In this document: positions 28,537 to 37,271 of the stretch, piece after piece
Layout of the letters: every line of letters starts with the position of its first letter
Position numbering within the stretch: position 1 is the first letter of the stretch
Source of the DNA: DASUGC01 sp035606665
GTDB taxonomy: Bacteria > Acidobacteriota > Vicinamibacteria > Vicinamibacterales > SCN-69-37
DNA: 64,000 nt
Assembly: GCA_035606665.1 (NCBI GenBank)
Contig: DATNEY010000022.1
Coordinates: 1 to 64,000, forward strand
Direction: 5' to 3'
Program-made: the position numbers and the translations under genes
The notes under the pieces: generated by a model
What the model saw: only the letters and a program-made list of their open reading frames with translations
What the model was told of the DNA's origin: nothing
Database searches by the model: none

Positions 28537-29916
28537 ATGTCCCGTCGTCTCACGTCTGTCGTTGCGGCGGTCGCGTTTGTCGTGCTCGCGACACCGGTGT
28601 TCACCCAGTCGATGAAGCCCATCGACTTCATCACCGAGGTGTCGATCCGGTCGCATATGGAGTTCCTGGCGAGTGATGCACTTGCGGGACGCGGCAGCGG
28701 GACGCGCGATGAGTGGCTGGCCGCCCTCTACATCGGATCGCAACTCAAGCGGTGGGGACTCGGGCCGGCGGGCGACAACGGCGGCTTCGTGCAGGAGATC
28801 GAAATCGCTCGTGGTGAGTTGGCGGCGCCGCCCACATTGACGACCGACAAGCTGAAGCTGACGCATGGCCGCGACGTGCTCGTGCAGACGATCGGCACGC
28901 CGCACGCGTCGGGTCCTCTCGTGAAGTTTGCGAAGGGCATCACCATTCCCGCAGGCGCCGTCGTCCTGGTGCTCGGCACCGACGCGCCGGATGCGCAGGC
29001 GGTGACTGCAGCGGCGGCCGTCATCACTCCGGAAACCGATCAGAGTCGCGCGCGCTGGGATGCGACGGCCGCGAACACGCGTGTGGTGCCGCAGCCCGGC
29101 CGGCCATGGCGCGTCGTCGCCGATGCGCGCACCTATCTTGCAATGTCGCAGACAGCTGATGGAACCGTCGTGAAGTTCGACGCGGAGATCCGGCCCGGCC
29201 ATACCTACAACGCGGTCGCGGTTCTGCGCGGCACCGACCCGGTCCTCAAGGACGAGGCGATTCTGCTGTCCGCGCACCTCGACCACCTCGGTACCCGTGG
29301 TGCCGGCGCCGACACGATCAACAACGGCGCGGACGATGACGCGTCTGGATGCGTGGCGGTACTGGCGCTGGCCGAGGCGATGGCGATGGGGAAGCGCCCA
29401 AAGCGGACCGTGATCTTCGGCTTCTTCGGCAGCGAGGAGTCCGGCGGATTCGGATCGCGGTACCTGGCGGACCATCCGCCGGTTCCACTCGAGAAGATCG
29501 TCGCGAACCTTCAGTTCGAGATGCTGGGCCGGCCTGATGAAAAGGTGCCGCCGCATACCCTGTGGCTCACGGGGTACGAGAGATCGAATCTCGGGCCCGA
29601 GTTGGCGAAGCACGGCGCGAAGCTCGTGCAGGACCCGCACCCCGAGCAGAGCTTCTTCACCCGGTCCGACAACATCCAGTTCGCCTACCGCGGCATCGTC
29701 GCGCACACCGTGTCGAGTTACGGACTCCACAAGGAGTACCACACGCCCGCGGACGAGATTCGTCTCATCGACTTCGCCCACATGACCGACGCGATCCGGT
29801 CCATGTACGCGCCGATCGAGTGGCTGGTGAACGGCAACTTCAAGCCGGACTGGCTGCCGGGGATGAAGCCGGCGCCGCGCGGTGGGCGCGGCGGCGGCCC
29901 GCCCATCGGAATGTAA
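28537..29916 (+). CDS. M28-family metallopeptidase, secreted
   Basis: A 459-residue protein with a signal peptide (VVAAVAFVVLATPVFTQ) and an inserted PA-like domain. The M28 metal ligands are visible: LSAHLDHLG (His, Asp region about 247), NNGADDDASG (Asp, about 265), SEES (general base and ligand Glu pair about 301), LQFEMLG, and the late HTPADE histidine. ATG 28537 follows AAAGAGGAG. The C-terminus ends in a Gly/Arg-rich tail at a palindromic repeat. It is 14 nt after the kinase gene and may be cotranscribed with it. Confidence 0.88.
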   Translation: MSRRLTSVVAAVAFVVLATPVFTQSMKPIDFITEVSIRSHMEFLASDALAGRGSGTRDEWLAALYIGSQLKRWGLGPAGDNGGFVQEIEIARGELAAPPTLTTDKLKLTHGRDVLVQTIGTPHASGPLVKFAKGITIPAGAVVLVLGTDAPDAQAVTAAAAVITPETDQSRARWDATAANTRVVPQPGRPWRVVADARTYLAMSQTADGTVVKFDAEIRPGHTYNAVAVLRGTDPVLKDEAILLSAHLDHLGTRGAGADTINNGADDDASGCVAVLALAEAMAMGKRPKRTVIFGFFGSEESGGFGSRYLADHPPVPLEKIVANLQFEMLGRPDEKVPPHTLWLTGYERSNLGPELAKHGAKLVQDPHPEQSFFTRSDNIQFAYRGIVAHTVSSYGLHKEYHTPADEIRLIDFAHMTDAIRSMYAPIEWLVNGNFKPDWLPGMKPAPRGGRGGGPPIGM

Positions 29917-29940
29917 GCCGGGCCTTCAGCCCCGGCGGAC
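29914..29940. repeat. Single GGGCTGAAGCCC-family hairpin
   Basis: Imperfect hairpin GCCGGGCCTTCAGCCCCGGC with the CGTAAGC-type flank follows the M28 stop codon. It is a half-element compared with the paired copies elsewhere. Confidence 0.6.
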
Positions 29941-30056
29941 AACGCAGCCCGCCCACTTCTGACCGTCGATCTGCTCCACGTTGGTCGCGGGTTACCGCGC
30001 GATCGACGATCGTCCTGCAGGTGCCGTGGCATGGTTGCTGCACATCGACAGGGCAT

Positions 30057-31481
30057 ATGCCGTGGCGCCGTCGAGCCATTCTGCTCGCATTGTCGGCGGT
30101 CGCGATTTCCGGATGCGCGACGGGCGCAGCGACATCGGCACCAAAGTTAGCGCGCGACGCTCCCGCCCAGGCGCCGCAGGACGTCCAGGACCAGCCGCGG
30201 GCAAACTACTTCGTTCCCGCCATCGAGATCGTCGGATTCCAGGCCGGGCTGAATGCCGTCGACAGGCGCTTCTTCGACGACGGTTCGTTCAATGTCACCC
30301 CGGCGTCGATTCGCCGGAATCTCCGAGGCCCGTGGGTCGTCGACGATGATGCCTACGAGGTCAATCAGTTCCTGCATCCATATCAGGGCGCGACCTACCA
30401 CAACATCGCGCGTTCCGCGGGACTGAACTACTGGCAAGCGACTGCCTACACGTTCGCCGGCAGCGCGCTGTGGGAAATCGCGGGCGAGACAACGTCGCCA
30501 TCTATCAACGATCAGATCGCCAGCGGACTCGCCGGATCGTTCTTCGGCGAGACGCTGTTCCGCGCGGCAAACCTCCTCATCGACAAGGCGGACGGCCGGC
30601 CCGGACCGGGCCGGACAATGATCGTCGCGCTGCTGTCACCGGCGACGGCGTTCAACCGAATCGTGTTCGGCAACAGGTTCGATGCGGTCATGCCGACGTT
30701 CGAGCCCATGTACGACGCGCGATTCCAGATCGGCACGAGCGCTTTGTTGCGGCGGCGGACGTCGAACACACCGGCCCGGCTGCTCCGCGATGAATCCCTG
30801 ATCGACGTTTCGCTCGAGTACGGTCTGCCCGGAAAACCTGGGTACACGTACAGCCGCCCGTTCGACTACTTCACGGTTCGGGCGACGGGCTCGAGCGAGA
30901 ACGGACTCGAGAGCGTCACGAGTCACGGCCTGCTGGCGGGAAGAACGTACGACGCGGGCAACAACGGTCACGGAGTCTGGGGCTTGTTCGGGGTCTACGA
31001 CTACATGTCGCCGAACCTGTTTCGGGTGTCGACGACTGCGGTGTCGCTTGGCAGCGTGACGCAATGGTGGTCGCCGCGCGGCCTGGGCATTCAGCTGGCT
31101 CTGAATGGCGGCGTCGGTTGGGCGGCCGCCCAGACGTTGAGTGACGATGGTGACTATCACTACGGACTGGCGCCGCAGGCATCCATGGCGATTCGACTCA
31201 CCGGATCCGATCGGGTCTCGCTCGATGCCGGCCTTCGCGGGTATCTCGTGAGCGACATCGGCGGGTATCCGACGCCCGCCAACGATGTGATCGTCCGCGG
31301 TGATGTGGCACTCGGGCTGCGACTCGCAAACCGGCAGGCGGTGTCGGTCCGCTATCTCTTCAATCAGCGCATCGCGACGCTTCCTGACCTCACGTCCGGG
31401 CGGCAGCGTCGCGAAACAATCGGCGTCTTCTACACACTGCTGGGACCGCACGGTTTCGGCGCGTCCCGCTGGAAGCACTAG
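30057..31481 (+). CDS. DUF3943-like lipoprotein
   Basis: A 474-residue predicted lipoprotein with lipobox AISGC (Cys about 18). The middle shows the family-like block NQFLHPYQGATYHNIARSAGLNYWQATAYTFAGSALWEIAGETT, given here only as a location near residues 102-145. The C-terminal half alternates short hydrophobic strands and ends in an aromatic-poor strand, consistent with an outer-membrane beta structure. ATG 30057 is the only start that gives a signal peptide. Function unknown. Confidence 0.7.
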   Translation: MPWRRRAILLALSAVAISGCATGAATSAPKLARDAPAQAPQDVQDQPRANYFVPAIEIVGFQAGLNAVDRRFFDDGSFNVTPASIRRNLRGPWVVDDDAYEVNQFLHPYQGATYHNIARSAGLNYWQATAYTFAGSALWEIAGETTSPSINDQIASGLAGSFFGETLFRAANLLIDKADGRPGPGRTMIVALLSPATAFNRIVFGNRFDAVMPTFEPMYDARFQIGTSALLRRRTSNTPARLLRDESLIDVSLEYGLPGKPGYTYSRPFDYFTVRATGSSENGLESVTSHGLLAGRTYDAGNNGHGVWGLFGVYDYMSPNLFRVSTTAVSLGSVTQWWSPRGLGIQLALNGGVGWAAAQTLSDDGDYHYGLAPQASMAIRLTGSDRVSLDAGLRGYLVSDIGGYPTPANDVIVRGDVALGLRLANRQAVSVRYLFNQRIATLPDLTSGRQRRETIGVFYTLLGPHGFGASRWKH

Positions 31482-31496
31482 GCCTGAGGAGGCAAC

Positions 31497-32162
31497 ATGA
31501 ACATCTCGAGATACGGCACGACCGCGGGGATCGCGGCGGCATTCGCGCTCGTCATCGCGTCCGGCTGCGCGGCGCCAAGCGCCGACTCCACGTCCGCGAA
31601 GCCGCCGGAGACCGGCGTCAATTGCGACAAGGTGACCGCGCTCAAGAGCGACATGCGGAAGCTCTGGACCGATCACGTGGTCTGGACGCGGGTCTACGTG
31701 ATGGAAGCGGTGGCCGACCAGCCTGGCGCACAGGCGGCCGCAACACGGTTGATGAAGAACCAGGAGGATATCGGCGACGCGGTGGGGAAGTTCTACGGCG
31801 CGGCCGCGGATGACAAGCTCACGGCGCTCCTGAAGGAGCACATCTCCATCGCCGTGGACATCGTCAAGGCGGCGAAGAGCGGCGACAACGCGCGCCAGGT
31901 CGCGGCCGAGGGCACATGGGAGCAGAACGCCGATCAGATCGCCGGGCTGCTGAGCGGCGCCAATCCGAACTGGCCGGAAGCGACGTTGAAGTCGTTTCTG
32001 CGGGAGCACCTGGCAACCACCCGTGACGAGGTCGTCGCGAGGCTGGGCAAGAAGTGGGACGCCGACGTCACTGCGTTCGACAAAGTGTATGACCACATGC
32101 TCAAGGTGGCGGACGCGTTGAGCGACGGCATCGTGAAGCAGTTCCCAGACAAGTTCAACTAG
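31497..32162 (+). CDS. Helical lipoprotein of an uncharacterised family
   Basis: A 221-residue lipoprotein (lipobox IASGC, Cys about 25). The mature part is all-helical. LRKLW-like MRKLWTDHVVWTRVYVMEA, RLMKNQEDIGDAVGKFYG, LLKEHISIAVDIVKAAKSGD and SGANPNWPEATLKSFLREHL recur in a widespread family of about 150-200 residues without assigned function. GAGG precedes the ATG. It follows the DUF3943 gene by 15 nt. Confidence 0.7.
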   Translation: MNISRYGTTAGIAAAFALVIASGCAAPSADSTSAKPPETGVNCDKVTALKSDMRKLWTDHVVWTRVYVMEAVADQPGAQAAATRLMKNQEDIGDAVGKFYGAAADDKLTALLKEHISIAVDIVKAAKSGDNARQVAAEGTWEQNADQIAGLLSGANPNWPEATLKSFLREHLATTRDEVVARLGKKWDADVTAFDKVYDHMLKVADALSDGIVKQFPDKFN

Positions 32163-32174
32163 CGGAATCCATGC

Positions 32175-32672
32175 ATGCATACTGCCGAAATTGCCAAGTC
32201 GCTGACCACACTGTTTTCTGAACTCGTTGACGGCGCGGATGCGTCCGGGGCCGCCTACATGCTCAACTCGGGCGACGCCGGTTTGCTGCGATCGCTCGAC
32301 AAGCTCTCGGCCGAGGACGCATCGCACTCGATTCATGGCGGCGCGACCATCGCCGCGCACGCCCGGCACCTGCGCTACGGCCTCACCCTCATGAATCGCT
32401 GGGCCACCGAAGGCGGCGATCCGTTTTCCGACGCGCTGTGGGACGAGGCGTGGAAGACGACGAGTGTGGACGACAGCGAGTGGGCCGGGGTCCGCCAGGG
32501 CCTGCGCGACGAAGCGCATCGCTGGCTGCAGTCACTCAATGTGCCGCGCGAGGTGACGTCCGAAGGGCTCAGCGGGATGATCGGCAGCATCGCCCATCTT
32601 GCGTATCACCTTGGCGCCGTCCGCCAGATCGCCGCCGGCGCGCGTGGTCCGAAAGAAGGCACCTTCCGATAG
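32175..32672 (+). CDS. DinB-like protein
   Basis: A 165-residue four-helix protein with three histidines spaced as in the DinB/YfiT superfamily: HARHLRYGLTLMNRW (middle) and a late IAHLAYHLGAVRQIA. This metal-binding pattern is typical of DinB-like thiol transferases or hydrolases, many uncharacterised. It starts at ATG 32175. An overlapping ATG four bases upstream is out of frame. Confidence 0.65.
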   Translation: MHTAEIAKSLTTLFSELVDGADASGAAYMLNSGDAGLLRSLDKLSAEDASHSIHGGATIAAHARHLRYGLTLMNRWATEGGDPFSDALWDEAWKTTSVDDSEWAGVRQGLRDEAHRWLQSLNVPREVTSEGLSGMIGSIAHLAYHLGAVRQIAAGARGPKEGTFR

Positions 32673-32682
32673 ACTGGCGCGC

Positions 32683-33831
32683 ATGCGCGCACGGGTCGTT
32701 GTCGGTTCGTTCATCACCCTGATGCTCGCGCTCGCGGCGGGTTGCGCGAGCCCGGCGGGGGAGCGGGCTGCCTCGACCACCAGCATCAGCATCGTGGTCG
32801 CGCCGCCGCTCGATGCGGCCGCCGCGGGCCGATTCGCAGCGCTGGCGCTGGCCTGCGTGCAGAAGGAGTATCCGAACAAGATTGCGCACGTGCTGAACTC
32901 CGCGGCCGACGTGAAGGCGCCGCACGAGCTCACGCCAGCCTTCTACGGATGCTACGACTGGCACTCGTCGGTACACGGGCACTGGCTGCTGGCCCGTGTC
33001 GTCCGATCCATTCCCGACGCGCCGTTTGCGCATGACGCGCTCGCGGCGCTCTCCACCAACATCACGCGGGCGCACGTGGCGGGCGAGGTCGCGTATCTCT
33101 CGGCACCCGGGCGCGAGACGTTCGAGCGGCCGTATGGGCTCGCCTGGCTGCTGCAGCTCGCCGGAGAGCTGCGTGAGTGGCGCAGCCCTGAAGGGCAGGC
33201 ATTGTCCGCGTCGCTTGCGCCGCTCGAGACCGCGGTGGCCGATCGTTTCGAGCAGTGGACGAAGAGACTGGCGTATCCAATCCGCGAAGGCGAGCACGCC
33301 CAGACGGCGTTCGCCTTCGGCCTGGTGCTCGACTGGGCGCGGGCCAATCGACCGCAGTTCGCCGCGCTGCTCGAGCAGCGCATCCGCGAGCTCCACCTGG
33401 CCGATCGCGACTGCCCGATCGAGTACGAGCCGTCGGGCCAGGACTTCCTGTCGCCGTGTCTCGCCGAGGCCGATCTGTTGCGCCGCGTTCTCCCGCCGGC
33501 GGAATTCGCGACGTGGCTCACGGCGTTTCTGCCGCATCTTCCAACCGATAGCTCCGCCGCCTGGCTGCCGATTGGCGTCGTGACGGACAAGACGGACGGC
33601 AAGCTGGCGCACCTGGACGGGCTGAACCTGAGCCGTGCATGGATGCTCGACGGCATGGCGTCCGGGCTGCCGGCCACCGACGCGCGCCGCGGAGCACTCC
33701 TTGCCGCGGGTAAAGCGCACGCCGAGAGCGGTCTGGCGGCTGTCACCGGCGAGCACTACGAAGGCGGCCACTGGCTCGGCAGTTTCGCGACGTATCTGGT
33801 GACTGGACGAGGCAAACCGGCGAGCCGGTAG
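32683..33831 (+). CDS. DUF2891-family lipoprotein
   Basis: A 382-residue lipoprotein (LALAAGCAS). The conserved core includes YPNKIAHVLN, LTPAFYGCYDWHSSVHGHWLLARV, ERPYGLAWLLQLAGEL, DCPIEYEPSGQDFLSPCLAEADL and GEHYEGGHWLGSFATYL. These match DUF2891, an (alpha/alpha)-toroid protein of unknown role whose conserved His/Glu/Asp residues suggest a glycan-active enzyme. ATG 32683 is chosen for the signal peptide. It lies 10 nt after the DinB-like gene. Confidence 0.78.
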   Translation: MRARVVVGSFITLMLALAAGCASPAGERAASTTSISIVVAPPLDAAAAGRFAALALACVQKEYPNKIAHVLNSAADVKAPHELTPAFYGCYDWHSSVHGHWLLARVVRSIPDAPFAHDALAALSTNITRAHVAGEVAYLSAPGRETFERPYGLAWLLQLAGELREWRSPEGQALSASLAPLETAVADRFEQWTKRLAYPIREGEHAQTAFAFGLVLDWARANRPQFAALLEQRIRELHLADRDCPIEYEPSGQDFLSPCLAEADLLRRVLPPAEFATWLTAFLPHLPTDSSAAWLPIGVVTDKTDGKLAHLDGLNLSRAWMLDGMASGLPATDARRGALLAAGKAHAESGLAAVTGEHYEGGHWLGSFATYLVTGRGKPASR

Positions 33832-33842
33832 TCAGGCTGTTG

Positions 33843-34337
33843 ATGTTGCTGCAGCCGGCCGTACTCCTCGCCACGGGTTTCGCGGGATGGGCACTTGGAC
33901 GCTCCGGGCCCGTGCTGCAGCTTCCCGCATTCGCATTGACGCTTTTCGCCGCGGTGACCGCCCATTCAGGCTTCCAGTGGGCGTTCATCGACGGCACGCG
34001 GATGGACACCGTTGTCGGGGATCCGCGCGACGGTGCGCCGGCGGTGGCCGTGATCCTTATCGCGGCCATCGAAGCCGTTGGCCTGTGGCTGCCGTTCCTG
34101 ATCCTGCCGTGGGCCCAGGCAAGCGCCCGCGTGTGGGGCGCCGCATACATCCTGTCTGCGTGCACAGCCGCTGCCGCCACGCACTACTTTCCGTTTGATG
34201 CGGGCGTCTTCGACGGCCAGATTCTTTCCCCGGATGGGCCGCCGTATCTTCTGGCGGCTTTCGCGTGCCTTCCCGTCGCCGCGGTTGGCTATCTCATCGG
34301 GTGGAAGCAGCGGCAGTTTGCACGGTTCGACGACTAA
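33843..34337 (+). CDS. Integral membrane protein, unknown function
   Basis: A 164-residue protein with about five transmembrane segments and little polar sequence between them. No signature motif is recognised. ATG 33843 (or TTG 33840) starts 11 nt after the DUF2891 gene. Codon use is normal for the region, so I regard it as a real gene. Confidence 0.6.
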   Translation: MLLQPAVLLATGFAGWALGRSGPVLQLPAFALTLFAAVTAHSGFQWAFIDGTRMDTVVGDPRDGAPAVAVILIAAIEAVGLWLPFLILPWAQASARVWGAAYILSACTAAAATHYFPFDAGVFDGQILSPDGPPYLLAAFACLPVAAVGYLIGWKQRQFARFDD

Positions 34338-34378
34338 GCCGTGTCGATCGCCCTGCGGCAGTCGACAGGCGCAATGTT

Positions 34379-34422
34379 GTTCCCGTTCGTTCCCGTCGTT
34401 CCCGTCGTTCCCGTCGTTTCAG
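34379..34422. repeat. GTTCCCGTC microrepeat array, copy 2
   Basis: About four tandem GTTCCCGTC units lie between two convergent genes. The first 22 nt match 629-650 with one mismatch. Confidence 0.65.
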
Positions 34423-34859
34423 TGTGGCGTCCTGTCCGGCTCGCCACGCATTCCGTACATCACCAGCCCGAATGCAATGAGCGTCGCCGGCACGACGATG
34501 GCGAGGAGCGTGAAGAAGATGGCGGCCTGCGGCATCGGCGGCGCGACGCCCGGCTGCGATGCAGGGCCGGGTAAGCCGAAGACCGCTGCGAAAACACCGT
34601 TCGCGAGGCCGACGTACGCTGAGATGAATCCTGTCGCCAGGCCAAGGGATCGCTGGCGCGCTGTGAGGCGCAGCTCACGCCAGACCAGTCCAATCGCAAC
34701 CAGCACGAGGCCGGTGAGAATCGCCGTGAGATGTGTAGCGAGCCACGCACGCGGATGGGACATGGTGGCAGTCGCGATTCCCAACCAGAGCGCAATGAAC
34801 AGGAAGATGAAGCCGTGGCGCAGCAAACGGCGGCGTTGCGACTCGAGCAAGCTCGTCAT
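34419..34859 (-). CDS. Hydroxylaminobenzene mutase-like membrane protein
   Basis: A 146-residue protein with four transmembrane segments. RRLLRHGFIFLFIALWLG, then PRAWLATHLTAILTGLVLVAIGLVW, resembles the HAB mutase pattern (RHG...NPRxGLAxHLxGxxNGxFLxxLGLxW), with a late LVVPATLIAFGLVMYG. HAB mutases are related to styrene-oxide isomerases, which bind haem through a conserved His. The actual substrate is unknown. It is the last minus-strand gene downstream of the 34.9-45.1 kb cluster, but the 66-nt gap and unrelated function suggest independence. Confidence 0.5.
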   Translation of the reverse strand: MTSLLESQRRRLLRHGFIFLFIALWLGIATATMSHPRAWLATHLTAILTGLVLVAIGLVWRELRLTARQRSLGLATGFISAYVGLANGVFAAVFGLPGPASQPGVAPPMPQAAIFFTLLAIVVPATLIAFGLVMYGMRGEPDRTPH

Positions 34860-34925
34860 GGACCATCCTTATAGCTCAGATCCAGCCATTGCCAAGATGC
34901 CATCGCGGAGGAAGGCTGGCCGTTG

Positions 34926-36230
34926 CTAGAGGACGATCTCCCCGGTGTCCTTGAGGATCCGGATCTTCGTCATGAACGGCAAAGACAGTTGCTGTACCTC
35001 TTCCAGGATCGACTGCGCCGCTGCGCCAGCAGCGACGCGGGGCAGGCCTCGAGCGCCGGGATGGTGCTCACCTGACAGGTCGAGTGGCACCAGGGACGAT
35101 GCACAGAGTTGACCGTTGGAGAACGTCATCGCGGCCAAGAGTCCCCGGTGCGCCGCGCGATCGCTGCCGGTCTTCAGGTTCGTCCACAGTTTCATGAGCG
35201 CGGATACATCCGACGGATCGAGACCTTCGCTCAGCTCCGCGGCCGCTTCGAGGGCCGCCGGATCAAGCGCATCCGCCTGGAATACGAAGTTTCCGAGGCT
35301 ATACAGGATCGGCCGGCCACGGTACAGCTCGATCCCGCGAATCCGATGCGGGCCATGACCAAAGACCGCACTCGCACCAGCGTCGATTGCCTCGCGCGCC
35401 AGAGACTGGAGGAAGTCAGCGGGCCGATCGCTCCAATTGCCTGGCTCGTGGGCGTGAATGCTCACGATCACGAGGGCTGCCGCGGCCCGGCACTGACGCA
35501 CGGATTCGACGAATTCGCGCAGGTCCGCCGGATCCGCTCGATAGCGATAGCCACCGGTACCCGGACCGGAGGCGAAGCGCACGCCAAAGAAGTCGAGCGC
35601 CGCGTCACCGGTGACGCCGGCCGTGTCCGCGGCAACGCTTGGGTGCTCCGCCTGGATTCGCCGTAGTAATTCGAGTTGGGCGGATGTGACGAGCACCTCG
35701 CGAGTCGTCGCGATGGCGCTGACACCCGGGTGGGCGGTTGCCCGCGGGGACGAACGCGTTGCGCGAGCCTCGGCTCTGCCGGTGGTCGTCACCGACACGA
35801 ACGCGACCTGACCGGCGCTCGTTTGGAGAAACGCCGGTGCTCGCGCGGCGTCCAGGTCCTGACCGGCGCCGGCGTGTGCGACCCGAGCCAGCTCCAGCGC
35901 CCGGCTCGTCTCGAACATGCTTTCCGCTCCCCAGTCAGTGGCGTGATTGTTGGCGCGGGCGACCCCATCCAAACCCATCGCCCGGAGGTCCTCCGCAATC
36001 CCTGGCGGAGCGACAATCCACATCTGCCCGAGGGCGTCCGGCCCGCGCCGCGGATCGCCGCTGACATCGACGATGGCGCTTTCCAGATTCCCGAGCGACA
36101 CATCCGCGGACGACAGGAGCCGTCGCACCTCGGCCACGTCGTCGAGGCTCGAAATGTGCCGTGCGATGATGCAGTCGCCGACGACAGCTATCGTGATGGC
36201 CGCGTGGTCTCGATCGACGCCTTGGGTCAT
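34926..36230 (-). CDS. CapA/PgsA-like phosphoesterase
   Basis: A 434-residue CapA-family protein (calcineurin-like fold). The pattern is TIAVVGDCIIAR, LGNLESAIVD, ARANNHATDWG, VIVSIHAHEPGNW, FGHGPHRIRGIELYRGRPILYSLGNFVFQ. No signal peptide or transmembrane anchor is seen, unlike poly-gamma-glutamate synthase CapA, so it would be cytosolic. Stop and start of the upstream O-methyltransferase adjoin (TGAATG). It is the last gene of the ten-gene cluster. In a peptide-modifying context it might hydrolyse a phosphate or metal-activated bond, but this is speculation. Confidence 0.8.
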   Translation of the reverse strand: MTQGVDRDHAAITIAVVGDCIIARHISSLDDVAEVRRLLSSADVSLGNLESAIVDVSGDPRRGPDALGQMWIVAPPGIAEDLRAMGLDGVARANNHATDWGAESMFETSRALELARVAHAGAGQDLDAARAPAFLQTSAGQVAFVSVTTTGRAEARATRSSPRATAHPGVSAIATTREVLVTSAQLELLRRIQAEHPSVAADTAGVTGDAALDFFGVRFASGPGTGGYRYRADPADLREFVESVRQCRAAAALVIVSIHAHEPGNWSDRPADFLQSLAREAIDAGASAVFGHGPHRIRGIELYRGRPILYSLGNFVFQADALDPAALEAAAELSEGLDPSDVSALMKLWTNLKTGSDRAAHRGLLAAMTFSNGQLCASSLVPLDLSGEHHPGARGLPRVAAGAAAQSILEEVQQLSLPFMTKIRILKDTGEIVL

Positions 36231-37271
36231 TCAGGAGGGATAAGCTTCGATGACATCGAACGCGGAGGAGGTCAGAATTCTTCGCGAAACGCGAAATCCG
36301 GCCTGGCCGAGCAGTGTGTGATACGCCTGAGCCGTCCGCTCACGCCCGCTCAGCATCGCCAGCAGCCCGAGGTCGGTTCCCAGGATCACGGCGTCGCGTG
36401 GTGTCGGCTGCACCGAGTCCGGAATGACCATCTCGATCAGGAGCAGGCGGGCATCTGGCGCCATCGCCGCGCGGCAGCGGCTCAGGATCTCCAGACTCTC
36501 CTCGTCATTCCAGTCGTGGATAACGCTCTTCAGCAGGTAGGCATCGCCGCCTGGCGGAACACTCTCGAAAAAAGTACCGGCCTCGAATGTCCAGCGATCC
36601 GCGATGCCCTGGGCGCCGGCGAACGCCGTGGCGGCCTCCCGCCGATGCGGCAGGTCGAACAGCACTCCGCGAGCCGTCGGAGTTGCGCGAAGAACCGCCG
36701 CAAGCAGCGCTCCGTGACCGCCGCCCACGTCTACGATGGTTCCAAACTTCGAGAAGTCGTAGGCCTCCACGACTGATGCGGCGGCCAATTCGGTGAGCTC
36801 GTTCATCGCCGCATAGAAGTTGGCCGCGTAGTCGGGACGCTGGCTGGTCAGGAACCGAAACGGTTCGAAGCCGGCCGGCCGATCCGTCATGGCCTCCCCG
36901 GTCCGCACGGCGTCGATCAGGCCCGCCCATGTCTGCCTCATGGTGTCGGTCCCGATGAGCAGCGCCCAGGAGCGTATCGAGCGCGGCGAATCAGCACGGA
37001 GACAGTCGCCCATGGCGGTCAGTTCGAACCGGTCACCGTCGAGCGATCGGCACACGCCAATCGCTGCGAGCGATCGGAGCAAGCGGTGCAAGCCGTCGGC
37101 GTGCACACCGAGCCGAGCCGCCAGCGCGGCTGCCGACTGGGCCCCGCCGGCAAGTCCATCGGCCACGCCCAGTGTCGCCGCGGCGTGAATTGCATGAGGA
37201 ACCCACACGCCGGCGACGAGCCGTGCCAATTCGAACGCCGGTTCCAGATTCGCCAAAGATCCCGTCGTCAC
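36231..37271 (-). CDS. Plant-type O-methyltransferase (Methyltransf_2 family)
   Basis: A 346-residue SAM enzyme. The N-terminal winged-helix dimerisation domain (about 10-100) includes LAARLGVHADGLHRLLRSLAAIG. The catalytic domain has motif I VDVGGGHGALLAAVL (about 175) and the catalytic-base region LKSVIHDWNDEES, where the HDW histidine is the usual general base of small-molecule O-methyltransferases. GTG 37271 overlaps the radical SAM stop (GTGA). Such enzymes act on hydroxyls of phenols or sugars, so it probably methylates the cluster product. Confidence 0.85.
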   Translation of the reverse strand: MTTGSLANLEPAFELARLVAGVWVPHAIHAAATLGVADGLAGGAQSAAALAARLGVHADGLHRLLRSLAAIGVCRSLDGDRFELTAMGDCLRADSPRSIRSWALLIGTDTMRQTWAGLIDAVRTGEAMTDRPAGFEPFRFLTSQRPDYAANFYAAMNELTELAAASVVEAYDFSKFGTIVDVGGGHGALLAAVLRATPTARGVLFDLPHRREAATAFAGAQGIADRWTFEAGTFFESVPPGGDAYLLKSVIHDWNDEESLEILSRCRAAMAPDARLLLIEMVIPDSVQPTPRDAVILGTDLGLLAMLSGRERTAQAYHTLLGQAGFRVSRRILTSSAFDVIEAYPS

